Both the position numbers and the translations under genes were made by a program. Positions 24,964-36,478 of a stretch of DNA of 64,000 nucleotides are shown one piece after another (position 1 is the first letter of the stretch; each line of letters opens with the position of its first letter). The stretch comes from Adineta ricciae. Lineage: Eukaryota > Rotifera > Eurotatoria > Adinetida > Adinetidae. Location of the stretch: contig CAJNOJ010000155.1 in NCBI GenBank assembly GCA_905250025.1, positions 133,912 to 197,911 on the forward strand, read 5' to 3'. Under the pieces are notes generated by a model. It ran no database searches. It saw nothing but the letters and a program-made list of their open reading frames with translations, and was not told where the DNA came from.

Positions 24964-25713
24964 ATGCTTCGGACGACGTTTCGACACCTTTCTACCAAAA
25001 CCAATCCATCCCGAACTGTTGCTGTTGTTCTCAGTGGCTGTGGAGTCTACGATGGAAGTGAAATTCATGAAGCATCAGCTTGTTTAGTCCACCTAAGTCG
25101 TCACAATGCCTCGGTCCAAATCTTCGCACCGGACATTGCACAAAAACATGTGATCAATCATTTAACCGGTGAACCAATGCCTGAAACTCGAAATGTTCTT
25201 GCCGAAAGTGCTCGAATTGCACGCGGTGGACAGAATATCTCTTCACTAGATAAACTTCAAGTTAATCAATTTCAAGCTATTATCCTTCCTGGTGGTTTTG
25301 GTGCTGCGAAGAATCTGTCGACATTCGCTTTCGATGGAGAGAAAATGACCGTCAACGAGCAATTAGAAAAAGTCTTAAAAGATTTTTACCGTAGTGGGAA
25401 GCCGATTGGTATGTGTTGTATTTCACCAGTCATCGCCGCCAAATTGATCCCCGGTGCTCAGTTAACGTTGGGTAAAATGAAGAATTTGAGCGATAACGAA
25501 GCGAAAAATGTTTTTCCGTACTCGGGTGCTGTGATGAGTGCGAGACAAATGGGTGCGGATACGAAAGAATGTGACGTGAACGAAGTTTGCGTGGACAAAC
25601 AACATCGTCTTGTTACAACACCAGCATTTATGAAAAATGCGGCATTTCATGAAATATTCGATGGCATCGGACTTATGATTGAAAAAGTTGTCCAGATGAT
25701 CGAACAGAAATGA
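24964..25713 (+). CDS. GATD3: ES1/GATD3 family protein (DJ-1/PfpI superfamily, mitochondrial)
   Basis: A single-exon gene of 249 residues. The N-terminus MLRTTFRHLSTKTNPSRT is basic and hydroxylated, like a mitochondrial presequence. The rest is a class I glutamine-amidotransferase-like domain of the ES1/ElbB type: VAVVLSGCGVYDGSEIHEA, LPGGFGAAKNLSTFAFDG, KPIGMCCISPVIAA (the nucleophile-elbow Cys pair) and the C-terminal HRLVTTPAFMKN. The family (human GATD3, zebrafish ES1, bacterial ElbB) has proposed glyoxalase or deglycase-type activity; I infer no specific reaction. Length agrees with the family. Confidence 0.9.
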   Translation: MLRTTFRHLSTKTNPSRTVAVVLSGCGVYDGSEIHEASACLVHLSRHNASVQIFAPDIAQKHVINHLTGEPMPETRNVLAESARIARGGQNISSLDKLQVNQFQAIILPGGFGAAKNLSTFAFDGEKMTVNEQLEKVLKDFYRSGKPIGMCCISPVIAAKLIPGAQLTLGKMKNLSDNEAKNVFPYSGAVMSARQMGADTKECDVNEVCVDKQHRLVTTPAFMKNAAFHEIFDGIGLMIEKVVQMIEQK

Positions 25714-25786
25714 GAAGAACTCATTGAAAAAGAAAGAAAACTCATTTAGATAGATATGGATTACGCGAACTAGTGGTTATATTTTA

Positions 25787-26429
25787 ATGAATTTTAGATC
25801 ATCATCGATTTGTCTAATTATGAGTTCGTCGCCGTCAAACACTGGAATGAATTCGTCAGCATCATCGCGAAATGCCCCGAAATTAACAGCAACGTCATCA
25901 GAACAAATATCAATAGCGTTTATTAAACGAGCTCTTACCCCAAAAGCCACATGGACGCATAAGGTAAATCAAGAAATCCTTTCTTTTCCATCGAAATAGT
26001 TCGAATTTGATTTTCAGGAAGAATTTCTTGATGCTGTCTATTGGCTTCGGCAAGTACTAAGTATAATTATTGGTGTTATTCTCGGCATCTTATCTGTTAA
26101 AGGTTTTATGGGTATACTTGCGTAAGTACATTGAAATTAATCGACCATGCAACAAATTCATCCAATATTTCTCTTAGATTTGGAGTAGTCAGTTCATTGA
26201 TTGTTTTTATCTACGCAACAAACATTCAAAATGTTGATCCGGAAGAGTATGGCGGTATCGCTGAGATAATCAAAGAAGGTTTTATGACAGCGTTTGCAAC
26301 ATTTCTAGTATGAACATTTTCATTTTGTCTCTTTTCCATCAATGATTGGCTTCTATTTATCTTTAGGTTTCATGGGTTGTACTTTATTCAACATTTTACA
26401 CTGGAAATTCATCCATTCCACCCATATAG
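25787..26429 (+). CDS. RAB5IF: RAB5IF/C20orf24-like small membrane protein
   Basis: The CDS is join(25787..25963, 26018..26121, 26178..26307, 26367..26429), 157 residues, or 146 if the second ATG at 25820 is used; the second choice leaves a Ser-rich start more like the family. The conserved part begins ATWTHKEEFLDAVYWLRQV, followed by a TM segment SIIIGVILGILSVKGFMGIL, a second TM SSLIVFIYATNI, the strongly conserved EEYGGIAEIIKEGFMTAFATFLV, and a last hydrophobic stretch VSWVVLYSTFY. This matches human RAB5IF, an EMC6-like ER membrane protein linked to multipass membrane-protein biogenesis. It ends shortly before PRPF6 on the same strand (about 110 bases). Confidence 0.88.
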
Positions 26430-26539
26430 TCATTCGAATCTTTTTTCTTATTGTTTCGTTTCATAGATTTTTGTTGTTGTTCTCTAATCGAAAGAAAAAC
26501 AAATTCTACTTTCGCGTTTCTGTTTCAGATTAATAAGAA

Positions 26540-29500
26540 ATGGCGACAAAGAAGCGGAATAAAGCATTCATGGGCATGTCTGCACCATTAGGCTATGTCC
26601 CGGGTCTTGGTCGAGGTGCAACAGGCTTTACGACACGGTCAGATATTGGTCCAGCACGAGAAACAGGTGATATCAGTGATGAACGACATGCACCACCGAA
26701 TAAACGTCGAGACGAAGAAAACGATGATGACGATACAGATTTAAATGATTCAAATTTTGACGAAGAATTCGGCTACGGTGGAAGTTTATTCAAGGTAAAT
26801 GAAACAGGAAGGAGTTTTCATACAGAATAATAAATCTTCCTTGGTTTAGAACGATCTGTATGAAAAAGACGATGAAGAAGCTGATAAGATCTATGAGTCG
26901 ATCGATAAACGCATGGATGAAAAGCGAAAAGAACGAAGGTATGAAGCAAAGATCTTCGTATAAAACAGTCTGTATATACTTCTCTTGTTTATAGAGAACG
27001 CCGATATCAAGAAGAAAAGGAAAAGTATCGCCAAGAGCGACCGAAGCTTCAACAACTATTCAGTGATGTCAAACGTAAATTAGAAGACGTAACAGAAGAA
27101 GAATGGATGAGTCTGCCCGAAGTTGGCGATGCTAGAAATAAACGTCAACGAAATCCCAGAGAAGAAAAGTAATTTCATCGCTAGCAACAAAGCACTGATT
27201 CATACGTAAAACTCGTTTTCTTCTTTAGATACACACCTGTACCTGATTCTGTTCTTGCCAAAGCTGTTTCAGCCAACGAACAAACCACTACAATCGACTC
27301 ACGAGAACAGAGGTATGGTGGATTCGCCACACCAGTGGGAATGTCTACACCATCCGAAGAAATTGAGATGGTTAAAATCGGTCAAGCACGAAGTACACTT
27401 ATCAATGTCAAACTAAAACAAGTAAGATGACCAAAAACCTTTCCACGAAACTTCATCCGAACCTTTTCAGGTCGCCGATAGTGTTACTGGTCAGACAGTT
27501 GTCGATCCAAAAGGTTATTTAACCGATTTGCAATCGATGTTACCATCCTATGGTGGCGATATCAATGATGTGAAAAAAGCTCGACTATTATTAAAAAGCG
27601 TCCGAGAAACAAATCCATCTCATCCACCAGCATGGATCGCGTCGGCACGTTTAGAAGAAGTCGTTGGTAAACTTCAAGCGGCACGAAATTTAATTATGCG
27701 TGGAACAGATCATTGTCCAAAAAATGAAGATATCTGGTTAGAAGCTGCACGTTTAATGCCGCTTGATTTAGCACGTGGTGTTGTCACACATGCTGTCAGA
27801 CAATTACCACAATCGGTTAAAATCTGGGTGAAAGCTGCTGATTTAGAACAAGAACCCAAAGCGAAAAAACAAGTGTTACGACATGCACTCGAACAAGTAC
27901 CAAATTCTGTTCGATTATGGAAAGCAGCCGTCGAATTAGAAGATGAAGAAGATGCAAGAATCATGCTCAGTAGAGCCGTTGAATGCTGTCCAACATCAGT
28001 TGACGTAAGTCTAAATTTCACTTATTTCACGGAGATTGAACGAAGCGTATTTCGGTGAAATTCTGTACCCGTATATATAGCCTTGAACTTACTCACCTTG
28101 ACTAGTGCATAATCCGCAGTGATACATATTCGAATAGTGATTTATGTCGTGTGATTGTAGTTTCTGACATGAAAATCTTGTATATATGACTGTTTTAGTT
28201 ATGGTTAGCACTCGCTCGTTTGGAAACGTATGAAAATGCACGACGTGTGCTCAACAAAGCTCGTGAGCATATTCCAACTGATCGACAAATCTGGATTATG
28301 GCTACTAAACTCGAAGAAGCAAATGGAAACAATGCAATGGTTGATCGTTTGATTGAGAGAGGTTCGTTTTCTTCGAAATTTTCCTCAGATTTTATATTTG
28401 TTTTTCTTTTAGCACTGGCTTCTTTAACTGCAAATATGGTCGAAATCAATCGTGAGCATTGGATCAAAGATGCGGTTGAGTGCGAAAAAGCTGGTTCAGT
28501 TCACACAGCTCAAGCATTGATTCGTAATGTCATCGGCATTAGTGTTGAAGAAGAAGATCAATTAGCAACATGGATGGAAGATGCTCAATCTTGTCAAAAC
28601 GAAGGCGCCTATGAATGTGCACGTGTGATCTATGCACATGCACGTAAATGTCATCCCACACAGACAAGCTTGTGGCTAGACGCAGCCGATTTCGAAAAGA
28701 AACATGGCACACGCGAACAATATGAAGAACTTTTGACAGCTGCAGTTGCTAATTGTCCAAAAGCGGAAGTTTTATGGTTAATGTTAGCTAAGAGTCAATG
28801 GTTGGCCGGAAATATTCCATTATCTCGAGCAACTTTGTCCGCTGGATTTAAAGTAAGACAAACAGTTTCCTCCGATTCGACTAGAACATACTTTTGTAGG
28901 CAAATCCAAATTCCGAAGAAATTTGGCTTGCAGCCGTTAAACTCGAATCGGAAAATAACGAATATGACAAAGCTATCAGTTTGTTGAAAAACGCCCGACG
29001 GTAAGTACATTCGATTGTTTTTTCGCATTCAAAAGTTTTGTCTTTAGTAATGCTCCCACTGCTCGTGTTTATATGAAATCAGTTCGTTTAAATTGGTGTT
29101 TAAATGATATTTCTGACGCCAAAACATTGTTAGATGAAGCATTGAAATCCTATGGAGATTTTCCGAAACTATGGATGATGAAAGGACAAATCTTAGCCCA
29201 ACAAGGTCCTGCCAGTTTTGAAGCGGCTCGCGAAGCTTACATGGAAGGGATCAAACGATGTCCAACAAGTATACCACTATGGCTACTTTTAGTTCAGTTA
29301 GAATTAGATCGCGGACAATTGATCAAAGCTCGAGCTAATTTAGAAAAAGCTCGTTTAAGAAATCCAGCAACACCGGAACTTTGGTTGGCCAGTGTTCGAT
29401 TAGAAGTCACTGCCGGAAATGTTCAACAAGCAAAAGTTATGTTGGCTCGAGGTATGTTTTCTATTAACTTTTCTCGTAAAGACGATTCTAATGCGGTGTA

Positions 29501-29930
29501 TTGGTTTTTAGGTATGCAGGAGTGTCCAACAGCAGGTACTCTTTGGGCAGAAGCGATATTCATGGAGAATCGTCCACAACGAAAGTCAAAAAGTGTTGAT
29601 GCTTTGAAAAAATGCGAACATGACCCATATGTTCTGACCGCCGTTTCGAAATTGTTCTGGTCCGAACGTCGCATTGACAAGGCACGCGAATGGTTTACTC
29701 GGGCGATTAAACTCGAAACAGATATCGGTGATTGTTGGGCTGCATTTTATAAATTCGAATTAATGCATGGAACTGAACAGCAACAAGCAGATGTGAAAAA
29801 AAAATGTATTAGTTTCGAACCGCGACATGGAGAATTATGGTGTCGAATTGCTAAAGATGTGCGAAATTGGAAATTGAAAGCAGGAGAGATTCTCGAATTA
29901 TGTGCAGCGCAAATCTCTGTACCTGAGTAA
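26540..29930 (+). CDS. PRPF6: Pre-mRNA-processing factor 6 (U5/tri-snRNP, HAT repeats)
   Basis: PRPF6 bridges U5 and U4/U6 snRNPs in the spliceosome. The N-terminus is nearly canonical: [68 protein letters not shown]. The [17 protein letters not shown] linker is followed by HAT/TPR-like repeats ([70 protein letters not shown] and so on) to the C-terminal [19 protein letters not shown]. The first exon is 26540-26794. There are about ten introns, mostly 50-60 bases; the one at 28005-28198 is 194 bases. Stop TAA at 29928-29930. Full-length by comparison with human PRPF6. Confidence 0.95.
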
Positions 29931-30595
29931 GCTAGTGTTTATTATTGTATGTTTGTGCTTTGTGTATAACGAAAAATAAACGAGAAAATCATGCTCGAAT
30001 GAATTTTTCCCGATGATAGCTATCGACAACAATAAAGAATTCATTTCAACCAATTAGAAACTTTTCCATGCTCGAAAAAATCAAATTTATAAATTCTTTT
30101 ATCATCATAAATGTCCAAAACTTGTCAATCCTCACCCACATCAAGTACATTCTTATCAACTCTCAATATTTTCGTCGAATTATTCCAAAATAGTCTTAGT
30201 TTCACTGTGCAATATAGAAATAGTTTACAAGCGATATCGTCCTTGTATGTCAGGTCATATGGCCTAAAATCTCGAATATTCGCATGATTAATCTGATCGA
30301 ATCATTCAAACATTGATCATTTTTATCTTTCATCATTCGCCCAAAATGAAAATTTCGGTGATTTTGTTTTCGTTCAGGTTCATTTCTTTGTTGTATTTCT
30401 AAATCACCTTTCGATCAGTTCAAAGAATAGTTACAAGGAAAAGAAGAGGTCAATCGCATGCGCGCATATACACACCCACACAAACAAACAAAAGATGACA
30501 GAAAAAGAACAAAAAATGAACGAGAATTCGACTCCTTTTACAATGATAATCTGCCTAATAGTAAAGTTCGGTGGTATTAGAGAATTCTGATGTAT
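29931..30595. other. Convergent spacer between PRPF6 and the LC8 gene
   Basis: About 665 bases at the 3' ends of two converging genes. Contains an AATAAA at about 29976 (plus) and a CA-rich patch near 30465-30490. No gene recognised. Confidence 0.45.
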
Positions 30596-30980
<385 letters not shown>

Positions 30981-31716
30981 GGCTAAAGTTTCTATTTAAC
31001 AAGAAAAAAAGGACAAATCTTGTTATGATGATCAATGAACATTGATAAATGTTAACTCACATTGAAATTATGAAGACGATGAGTGAAGCACGAATGAATG
31101 GACGCTCTATTTATATAAGTAGCGGTGAGAGAACGAGAGAGAGAGAAACCTAATATCTTTTCGTACAATCGTATGTGCTCGCAGCGAGAAAGAGAGAAGA
31201 ATAGACGAACAACCTTTTAAACAACAAGCGATGGAATAGCTTTGAGTATATGCTATTGAGGCAATGGTTGCTAGGCAATGCAACCGTGTTCTTGCTATAG
31301 GGAAGCGCGAACAAACGAAAGCGTGTGCGACAGTAACGAGTAGATGGCGACACATGTTGAAAGAAATACGTGTTAAAAATATCAAGTGATGATTATTCAT
31401 CAAATGCTATGTTAACATTAGCAAAGATCAAGAGCAATGTGTCGAGAGAAGAAAGAAAACGAAATGGATTGTAAAAGAAGAAAGTATTGTTGAGTGCAAT
31501 GAGATTTACTCGACAAAAATAGTTTTTTTTTGTTGCTCGTGCTAGATGAATTAATGAACATCTGCTGTAAAAACATGAAATGACATGGTTCATCTCATTT
31601 CTTTTCTTTTCATTGAGAAGAAAGTTGTTACGATTATTCATTTCGTAAATTTTCAAAACCATCGCGAAAACAAAGATTTTACTCGTATGTTTTTCTCTTT
31701 TGTCGTTTCATACAAA
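30981..31716. other. Spacer upstream of LC8 with short GA tract
   Basis: About 735 bases between LC8 (minus) and the second GPCR (minus). It includes the LC8 promoter and a GA-repeat patch at about 31127-31148. Overlapping minus-strand open stretches at 31107-31662 begin at non-ATG codons or are low-complexity, and I reject them as genes. Confidence 0.4.
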
Positions 31717-32715
31717 TCATTGTCGACATTTCAATTGCCGAACAGCTAACTTAATCAATCGAATCAATGTCTGTCGAAAAACAGTCCCATTAAGCGTATA
31801 AATATAAAATGCCATTCCATTACCAATGTATGTCAACGAAAAATTGAGATTGACAATAAAATTCTCGATTGCAAGACGTAATGGACTTTTTTGAACGTCA
31901 ATGGTAAATGTTAAGTAGAACTGGTGCATTGCTTGTGGGATCGAACAAACTGTTAGAAGACAAACTTGGAAAAGCAGCATTCGAGTTAGAGAACTTTCGC
32001 TACGTCGAACAAGACTTCGTGGAGTTCGACTGGTATGAGAAATTGTGGAAATACGAGCTACAAATGGTTCAATAGCTCGTCGAATTTGATTAATGTTTCG
32101 AATGGTTAAAGATCCGAAAATAAGCATAAGAATTGATGGAATTGCTACAGTTGAAGTTGAATAGAAAATATCATTGAATATACGACAATTATATGTTTTA
32201 CCATAACATTTCACTGGTGCGGTTGTCAAATTGGCTTCGTAACAAAAGAACCCTTCGAACCAGAGAATGAACGATAAAGAATAAATGATAAGGATACTTC
32301 TATAAGCAATTTGACATGAACTAAAACGACGTTGATAAACTTTTCTATTGCTTGAACACCATCGATCGAAAGCGGCGAAGACAATCAACCAAGCCGATGT
32401 TGTTCGAAACGAATAAAGAAAAAACAGACGAAATTTACAAAACCAGGAGTTTGTGTTGGTTGGATCTGTTCCTATCAATCCACTGATTATACGTGACGGA
32501 AGGCCAACGAGGAGAATTCCGAGACTAAATGCAGACGAAGCCAGAAAGTAGACGACGCATGGATTTCCACGTAGAACTGGTTGAGAGAGTACAACGAGAT
32601 TCAACAAACTTCCAATTATACCGAAAAGAAAAATGAATAATGTTAAATAACGATTGATTTGGGAGGATACATTATTGATGATGTTTATGCGATATTCATC
32701 GGTTAAGTTAGACAT
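31717..32715 (-). CDS. Seven-transmembrane receptor, rhodopsin-like (possible peptide GPCR)
   Basis: Single exon, 332 residues from the ATG at 32715 (MSNLTDEYRINIINNVSSQ, with NxT/NxS glycosylation sites); an in-frame ATG 46 codons upstream (32853) would add a basic, Ser-rich leader that looks unnatural for a receptor. TM1 has FLFGIIGSLLNLVVLSQP (GSxLN instead of GN), TM2 YFLASSAFSLGILLVGLP, a Cys before TM3 (NSWFCKFRLFF), TM3 end VFAAFDRWCSSN (FDRW where DRY is usual), long TM5 PSILMLIFGSLTI, TM6 MLLFQVCLLTVCSIPQ and TM7 YIGNGMAFYIYTL (NGMAFYIY, near NPxxY). The FDRW/SxP features resemble the invertebrate peptide-receptor-like orphan GPCRs that are abundant in rotifers. Ligand unknown. Confidence 0.8.
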   Translation of the reverse strand: MSNLTDEYRINIINNVSSQINRYLTLFIFLFGIIGSLLNLVVLSQPVLRGNPCVVYFLASSAFSLGILLVGLPSRIISGLIGTDPTNTNSWFCKFRLFFLYSFRTTSAWLIVFAAFDRWCSSNRKVYQRRFSSCQIAYRSILIIYSLSFILWFEGFFCYEANLTTAPVKCYGKTYNCRIFNDIFYSTSTVAIPSILMLIFGSLTIRNINQIRRAIEPFVARISTISHTSRTPRSLVRRSESSLTRMLLFQVCLLTVCSIPQAMHQFYLTFTIDVQKSPLRLAIENFIVNLNFSLTYIGNGMAFYIYTLNGTVFRQTLIRLIKLAVRQLKCRQ

Positions 32716-33425
32716 TATTCTACAAACTGACAAATGAAATTCCCTTCTTTTGTTTGGAAGAGAGATTGCTATCCGGATTGTGCGTGTTACTCTTAATAAT
32801 AATGAACTTTTAGAACTTTTAGAAAAACACAACAATTCAGCGACGCTGTTCATCTGACACACACAGAGTTCGAAAACATCTAAGATAATTGCTAGTAATA
32901 ATCATACAACATTTACATCAATGTATCGAGGATATAGAAATCGTAAGGAGGTGAATCTTATTCTTGAATGAATATATAAAACTTCTATTGAAAACAATAT
33001 GTCATTTAATTTGAAAAATTAATCATATCATGACATATATATATAACGAAACAAAGTAGAGTTTTCTGCGATAGTAATTGACATCTTTTTAAACAATTTA
33101 TATTTATGGAAATTCTTTTCGATGTAATTCACGTATGAAATAAAGAAGTGAAATTTTTTTTCCAATATTGAATTTCATCATAATGATGATAAGAAAGGTA
33201 GATATAAACACACAACGAATTTATTCTTCTTCTTACAATGCGAAAATGACATCTTTGTAATATCAGCATAGAATTGACTCAGTAAAATTTAAAACAATGA
33301 TAAATGTTTGCATAATTATCCATCTTCGTCTATATATATATATAATTATATGAAGAGCGTTCTGTTTGTTATGCATTCAGTTCCTGTGATAACTAGGATC
33401 ATTCAACTTTCCGTGTTCAGTAGTT
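32716..33425. other. Divergent spacer between the second GPCR and the ankyrin/ART pseudogene
   Basis: About 700 AT-rich bases with TA runs (33037-33049, 33332-33345). No gene recognised. Confidence 0.4.
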
Positions 33426-34699
33426 ATGTCTAAAGGAAGATCGATCTGGGATTGGTATCAGATGGTCATTCTCATCCTTCTCTCAATCAACTTTGATATT
33501 TAAACTAAAATACAGTTCTTAATTAGTTTTGGAAACTTAATTATTTACTACGTATTATATTGTAGAAATGTTATTATTTAACATTTATTAACATTTCTAG
33601 ATAGTCTTCACGGGTTTAACACCTAGCAAGGAGGAGATGATGCGTAAATATCCAAATAAAGGAAAAGTCGATGAATTTTATTTCGCCTGTAGAGAAGGAA
33701 ATTTAGATTATGTCAAAGAAACACTACCTGCAATGACACGGGAAGAGTTCAATCAACTACAACCAAAAGGAAGCACCTATCTTCATGTTGCTTCTCATAC
33801 AGAACGCACTGGAATCGTTCGACTTTTATTACAGCATGGTTGCGTTAGATCCAAGTTGAATTTATATGGATTGACTCCTTATAATGAAGCATGGTCGGAA
33901 GAAATCAAAGTCTTATTTCATCGTCCGAGAGATGAATGTGGCGGTTGTCGATTCGTTGACAATGATATTGATGAAACATTTCAGCTTACGTCTTCACTAG
34001 CAGTTACTGTTGATTCTCCAAGCATGACAACCATTATGAATGAAGATGATGAACAAATAAATGAAATAGATGGCGATGCCGATTTTGTACTTAATGAGTG
34101 AATTGAAGCATTCAATAGTTTCGACAAGTATTCGGCTCTCATGGTCAGTACAATTTTCAAATCTAATCTATTTTACCCTGACACTATACACTCATCAGAG
34201 CTCATTCTACACTTCATTACGAGATGATAGGAAATCTGCAGCATTTACAACTCTATTGTATAGACATTTATCTCAAATACGTCGAAAATTTTATAAAGGT
34301 ATATCTTATTGTGGAATGAAATTACATACGAAAGAATTATCTGCATATTTCTCACTGTTCATACACACTGGTTTCGTATTAATGAACACAAAGTTTCAAT
34401 CAAGCTCAAAGAATAAAGAAGTGACTGAATTATACTTCAATCCACCCGACATTCCAGACGATTGAAATATACGAGAATACATGGTATTAATCGAATATAA
34501 TTTTCTTGAACCATGTAAATCTGCAATCGATTTGGCTCCTATCAAAGAAACTAATTTATTAGCATACCCGTACGAAGAAGAAGTATTCATCTTACCACAT
34601 ACATCATTCGAATTATTCGAAATGAAGTATGATATTAAGCCGTGTAGAAAGAAAGGTATGAAGACTCTGAGAGAATTTGTCAATAACTTCGATCATTAG
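33426..34699 (+). pseudogene. Broken ankyrin-repeat/ADP-ribosyltransferase-like gene
   Basis: The likely first exon is 33426-33464 (MSKGRSIWDWYQM), spliced in phase 0 to 33601. Residues then read KVDEFYFACREGNLDYVKE, STYLHVASHTERTGIVRLLL and NLYGLTPYNEAW, which are ankyrin-type repeats. An intron at 34144-34198 restores the frame to an ART-like half: KGISYCGMKL (the usual catalytic Arg of the R-S-E motif appears as Cys), FQSSSKN (near the ST/S motif) and YPYEEEVFILP (the E-x-E motif). Two in-frame TGA codons interrupt the frame, at 34099-34101 before the intron and at 34463-34465 between the S and E motifs. No GT-AG intron I could find removes either. I therefore read it as a recently decayed member of the bdelloid-type ankyrin-ART family. 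A sequencing error or stop-codon readthrough is less likely with three independent changes. Confidence 0.6.
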
Positions 34700-35103
34700 T
34701 TTATGACTTTTGAAAATTTACAAGTTATAAACAAAAGGAGATCAGCTACTTCTTTGAACTTAACTAAAACTAACGTAATCTTTCATTTTTGTAAAATTTT
34801 ACTTTCATTTCTTCTTTACATTATACAAGAAAGTGTTCATTTACAATAATATTGTATTTTCCGAAAGAGAAAACAATGGTGCTGTTAATTCGACAAAGTA
34901 TTGATATTTATTTTAATTTTGACTTGTTGATTCAATTATACTATAAATAAAGTTATTTCTTTATCTTTATTTTCTGATTTATTTAAAAAAAAATTCATTT
35001 ACAAAATCAGTAATACAATATAACAATATTGATTAGATTTCAATATAATTCGAAATAAATGAATAAGAAGAATGTTGTAAACACCTATGTCAATTTAAAA
35101 GCG
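34700..35103. other. AT-rich spacer between two decayed genes
   Basis: About 400 bases, very AT-rich, with several A/T homopolymer runs. No frame or motif supported. Confidence 0.4.
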
Positions 35104-35457
35104 ATGAAACTTTTTTCTACTATTCTCTTTATTGCTTTTATATTTACGTTTTTTTTATTGGTTATGTTGAATAACAAATTCGACTTACCAATTATATCGA
35201 ATGTACAAAATGTGAAAGTGAAAATATAGCCAGTAATTTGTGGTTATGTAGTTGCCGGGCAGTATGATAGAGATGGTCAAATTTTCTCTTCAGATATATA
35301 CATTTTGTATGATGAAATCTTTAATCGAGATTAAGAAATAGTTGTATATCAATGTCTCGGAAACGAAAGTGTGAAAAATTTAATAAAGAATAAGGAGATT
35401 AGAAAATGATCTGGTGAACATGGTTATGGATTTCATACATATACTTGGAAAAAATAA
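35104..35457 (+). pseudogene. Decayed single-frame ORF of unknown family
   Basis: From an ATG at 35104 one reading frame gives protein-like sequence for about 118 codons but with four stops: TAG 35227-35229, TAA 35332-35334, TGA 35407-35409 and TAA 35455-35457. The start is a hydrophobic membrane-anchor-like segment (MKLFSTILFIAFIFTFFLL). The stretches between stops are of mixed, natural-looking composition, for example PVICGYVVAGQYDRDGQIF, DIYILYDEIFNRD, IVVYQCLGNESVKNL and SGEHGYGFHTYTW. This pattern fits a type II membrane or secreted protein gene that has lost function. I cannot name the family. It lies downstream of the broken ART gene. Confidence 0.4.
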
Positions 35458-36478
35458 TCATTCTCATTTAACTAATCTAAAAGATATGATTTAACTTATA
35501 GTTATTTTCTCTGTATAATATGTTCCATCTTGTTTCATCGTTGATTGAAATCAAGGATGAAATTTTGAAATCAGTTTTAGGTAAATTTGCTGTTTTAAGT
35601 ACAATTATTGATCGAATAATTATGTACATAGATTGTCATAATGTATTTTTATTATTTGAAGACGAAACTTTTTCAATTGAGGAAAGCATTTTCAACTAGC
35701 TCGTCAGAACTAGTTTCTATTCTTTTTGTATATAATACTCATAGATAATGATAAAAAAAAAGAATTCAATGAAGATCAACACATCATTCAAATGTACAAT
35801 CAAAGTACGAAATATATATTTAAGTAAAATGATATGTTTTTGTTAGAGTAAAATTAGAATACAGATAATATGATTTTGAGGATGAGAACGTACTTAATTA
35901 TTAATTACAGGAAATCGCGTCTGGTTAGCGTCAGATATTCAGACATGTTGTAACTTATAAAATATGTCGATCAATTTCAAATATGGTTTATCGTAATTGA
36001 GAGACAAGTATTTTGATTATCTCAAGATAATATGAAAAGATTCAGTCCGAAGTCGTCTGTATTATTCAACTATGTTACAATAAAACTTCAGAAATCTTAA
36101 TTATTGTAAAATATTGGAATTTTTTTGTAAACATTTTGTTCTCATTTCTCTACAATAGTCGAGTATGAGTTATGAAAGATTATACACAACACAGGATCAT
36201 TCTCACCTACTGAAACCCACAACCATAAAACAAAAGTATAGTTAGATTTTCTCCTTTCATTCCTGATTCGAAAACTGTCGAGAAAAAAGAAGTTGAATTA
36301 CATTTTTAGAAAATTTTCTTCTCAAATGTTCACAATTGAAATAAAAAATAAACAGAACATCTATGTTCCTAATTTAAATAAAAAATGACGCGAAACCAAA
36401 AACCAATGTCACATTCATAAGTGAATTTCCCGATAAATAATCGAATTGCACAGATAACAATTGAACATTCATTGAAAT
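35458..36478. other. AT-rich spacer of about 1 kb
   Basis: A weak further in-frame patch follows an AG acceptor-like site near 35579 (readable to about 35697 before a TAG) and could be another exon of the decayed gene. The rest has no supported feature. Confidence 0.35.

Noticed and set aside
31107..31662. Overlapping minus-strand frames upstream of LC8
   Set aside because: Low complexity, Cys/Ser/Phe-rich by chance, and in the expected promoter region.
34433..34490. Possible intron that would remove the TGA at 34463
   Set aside because: The GT-AG pairs I tried around the codon shift the frame into a stop, so splicing does not rescue it.
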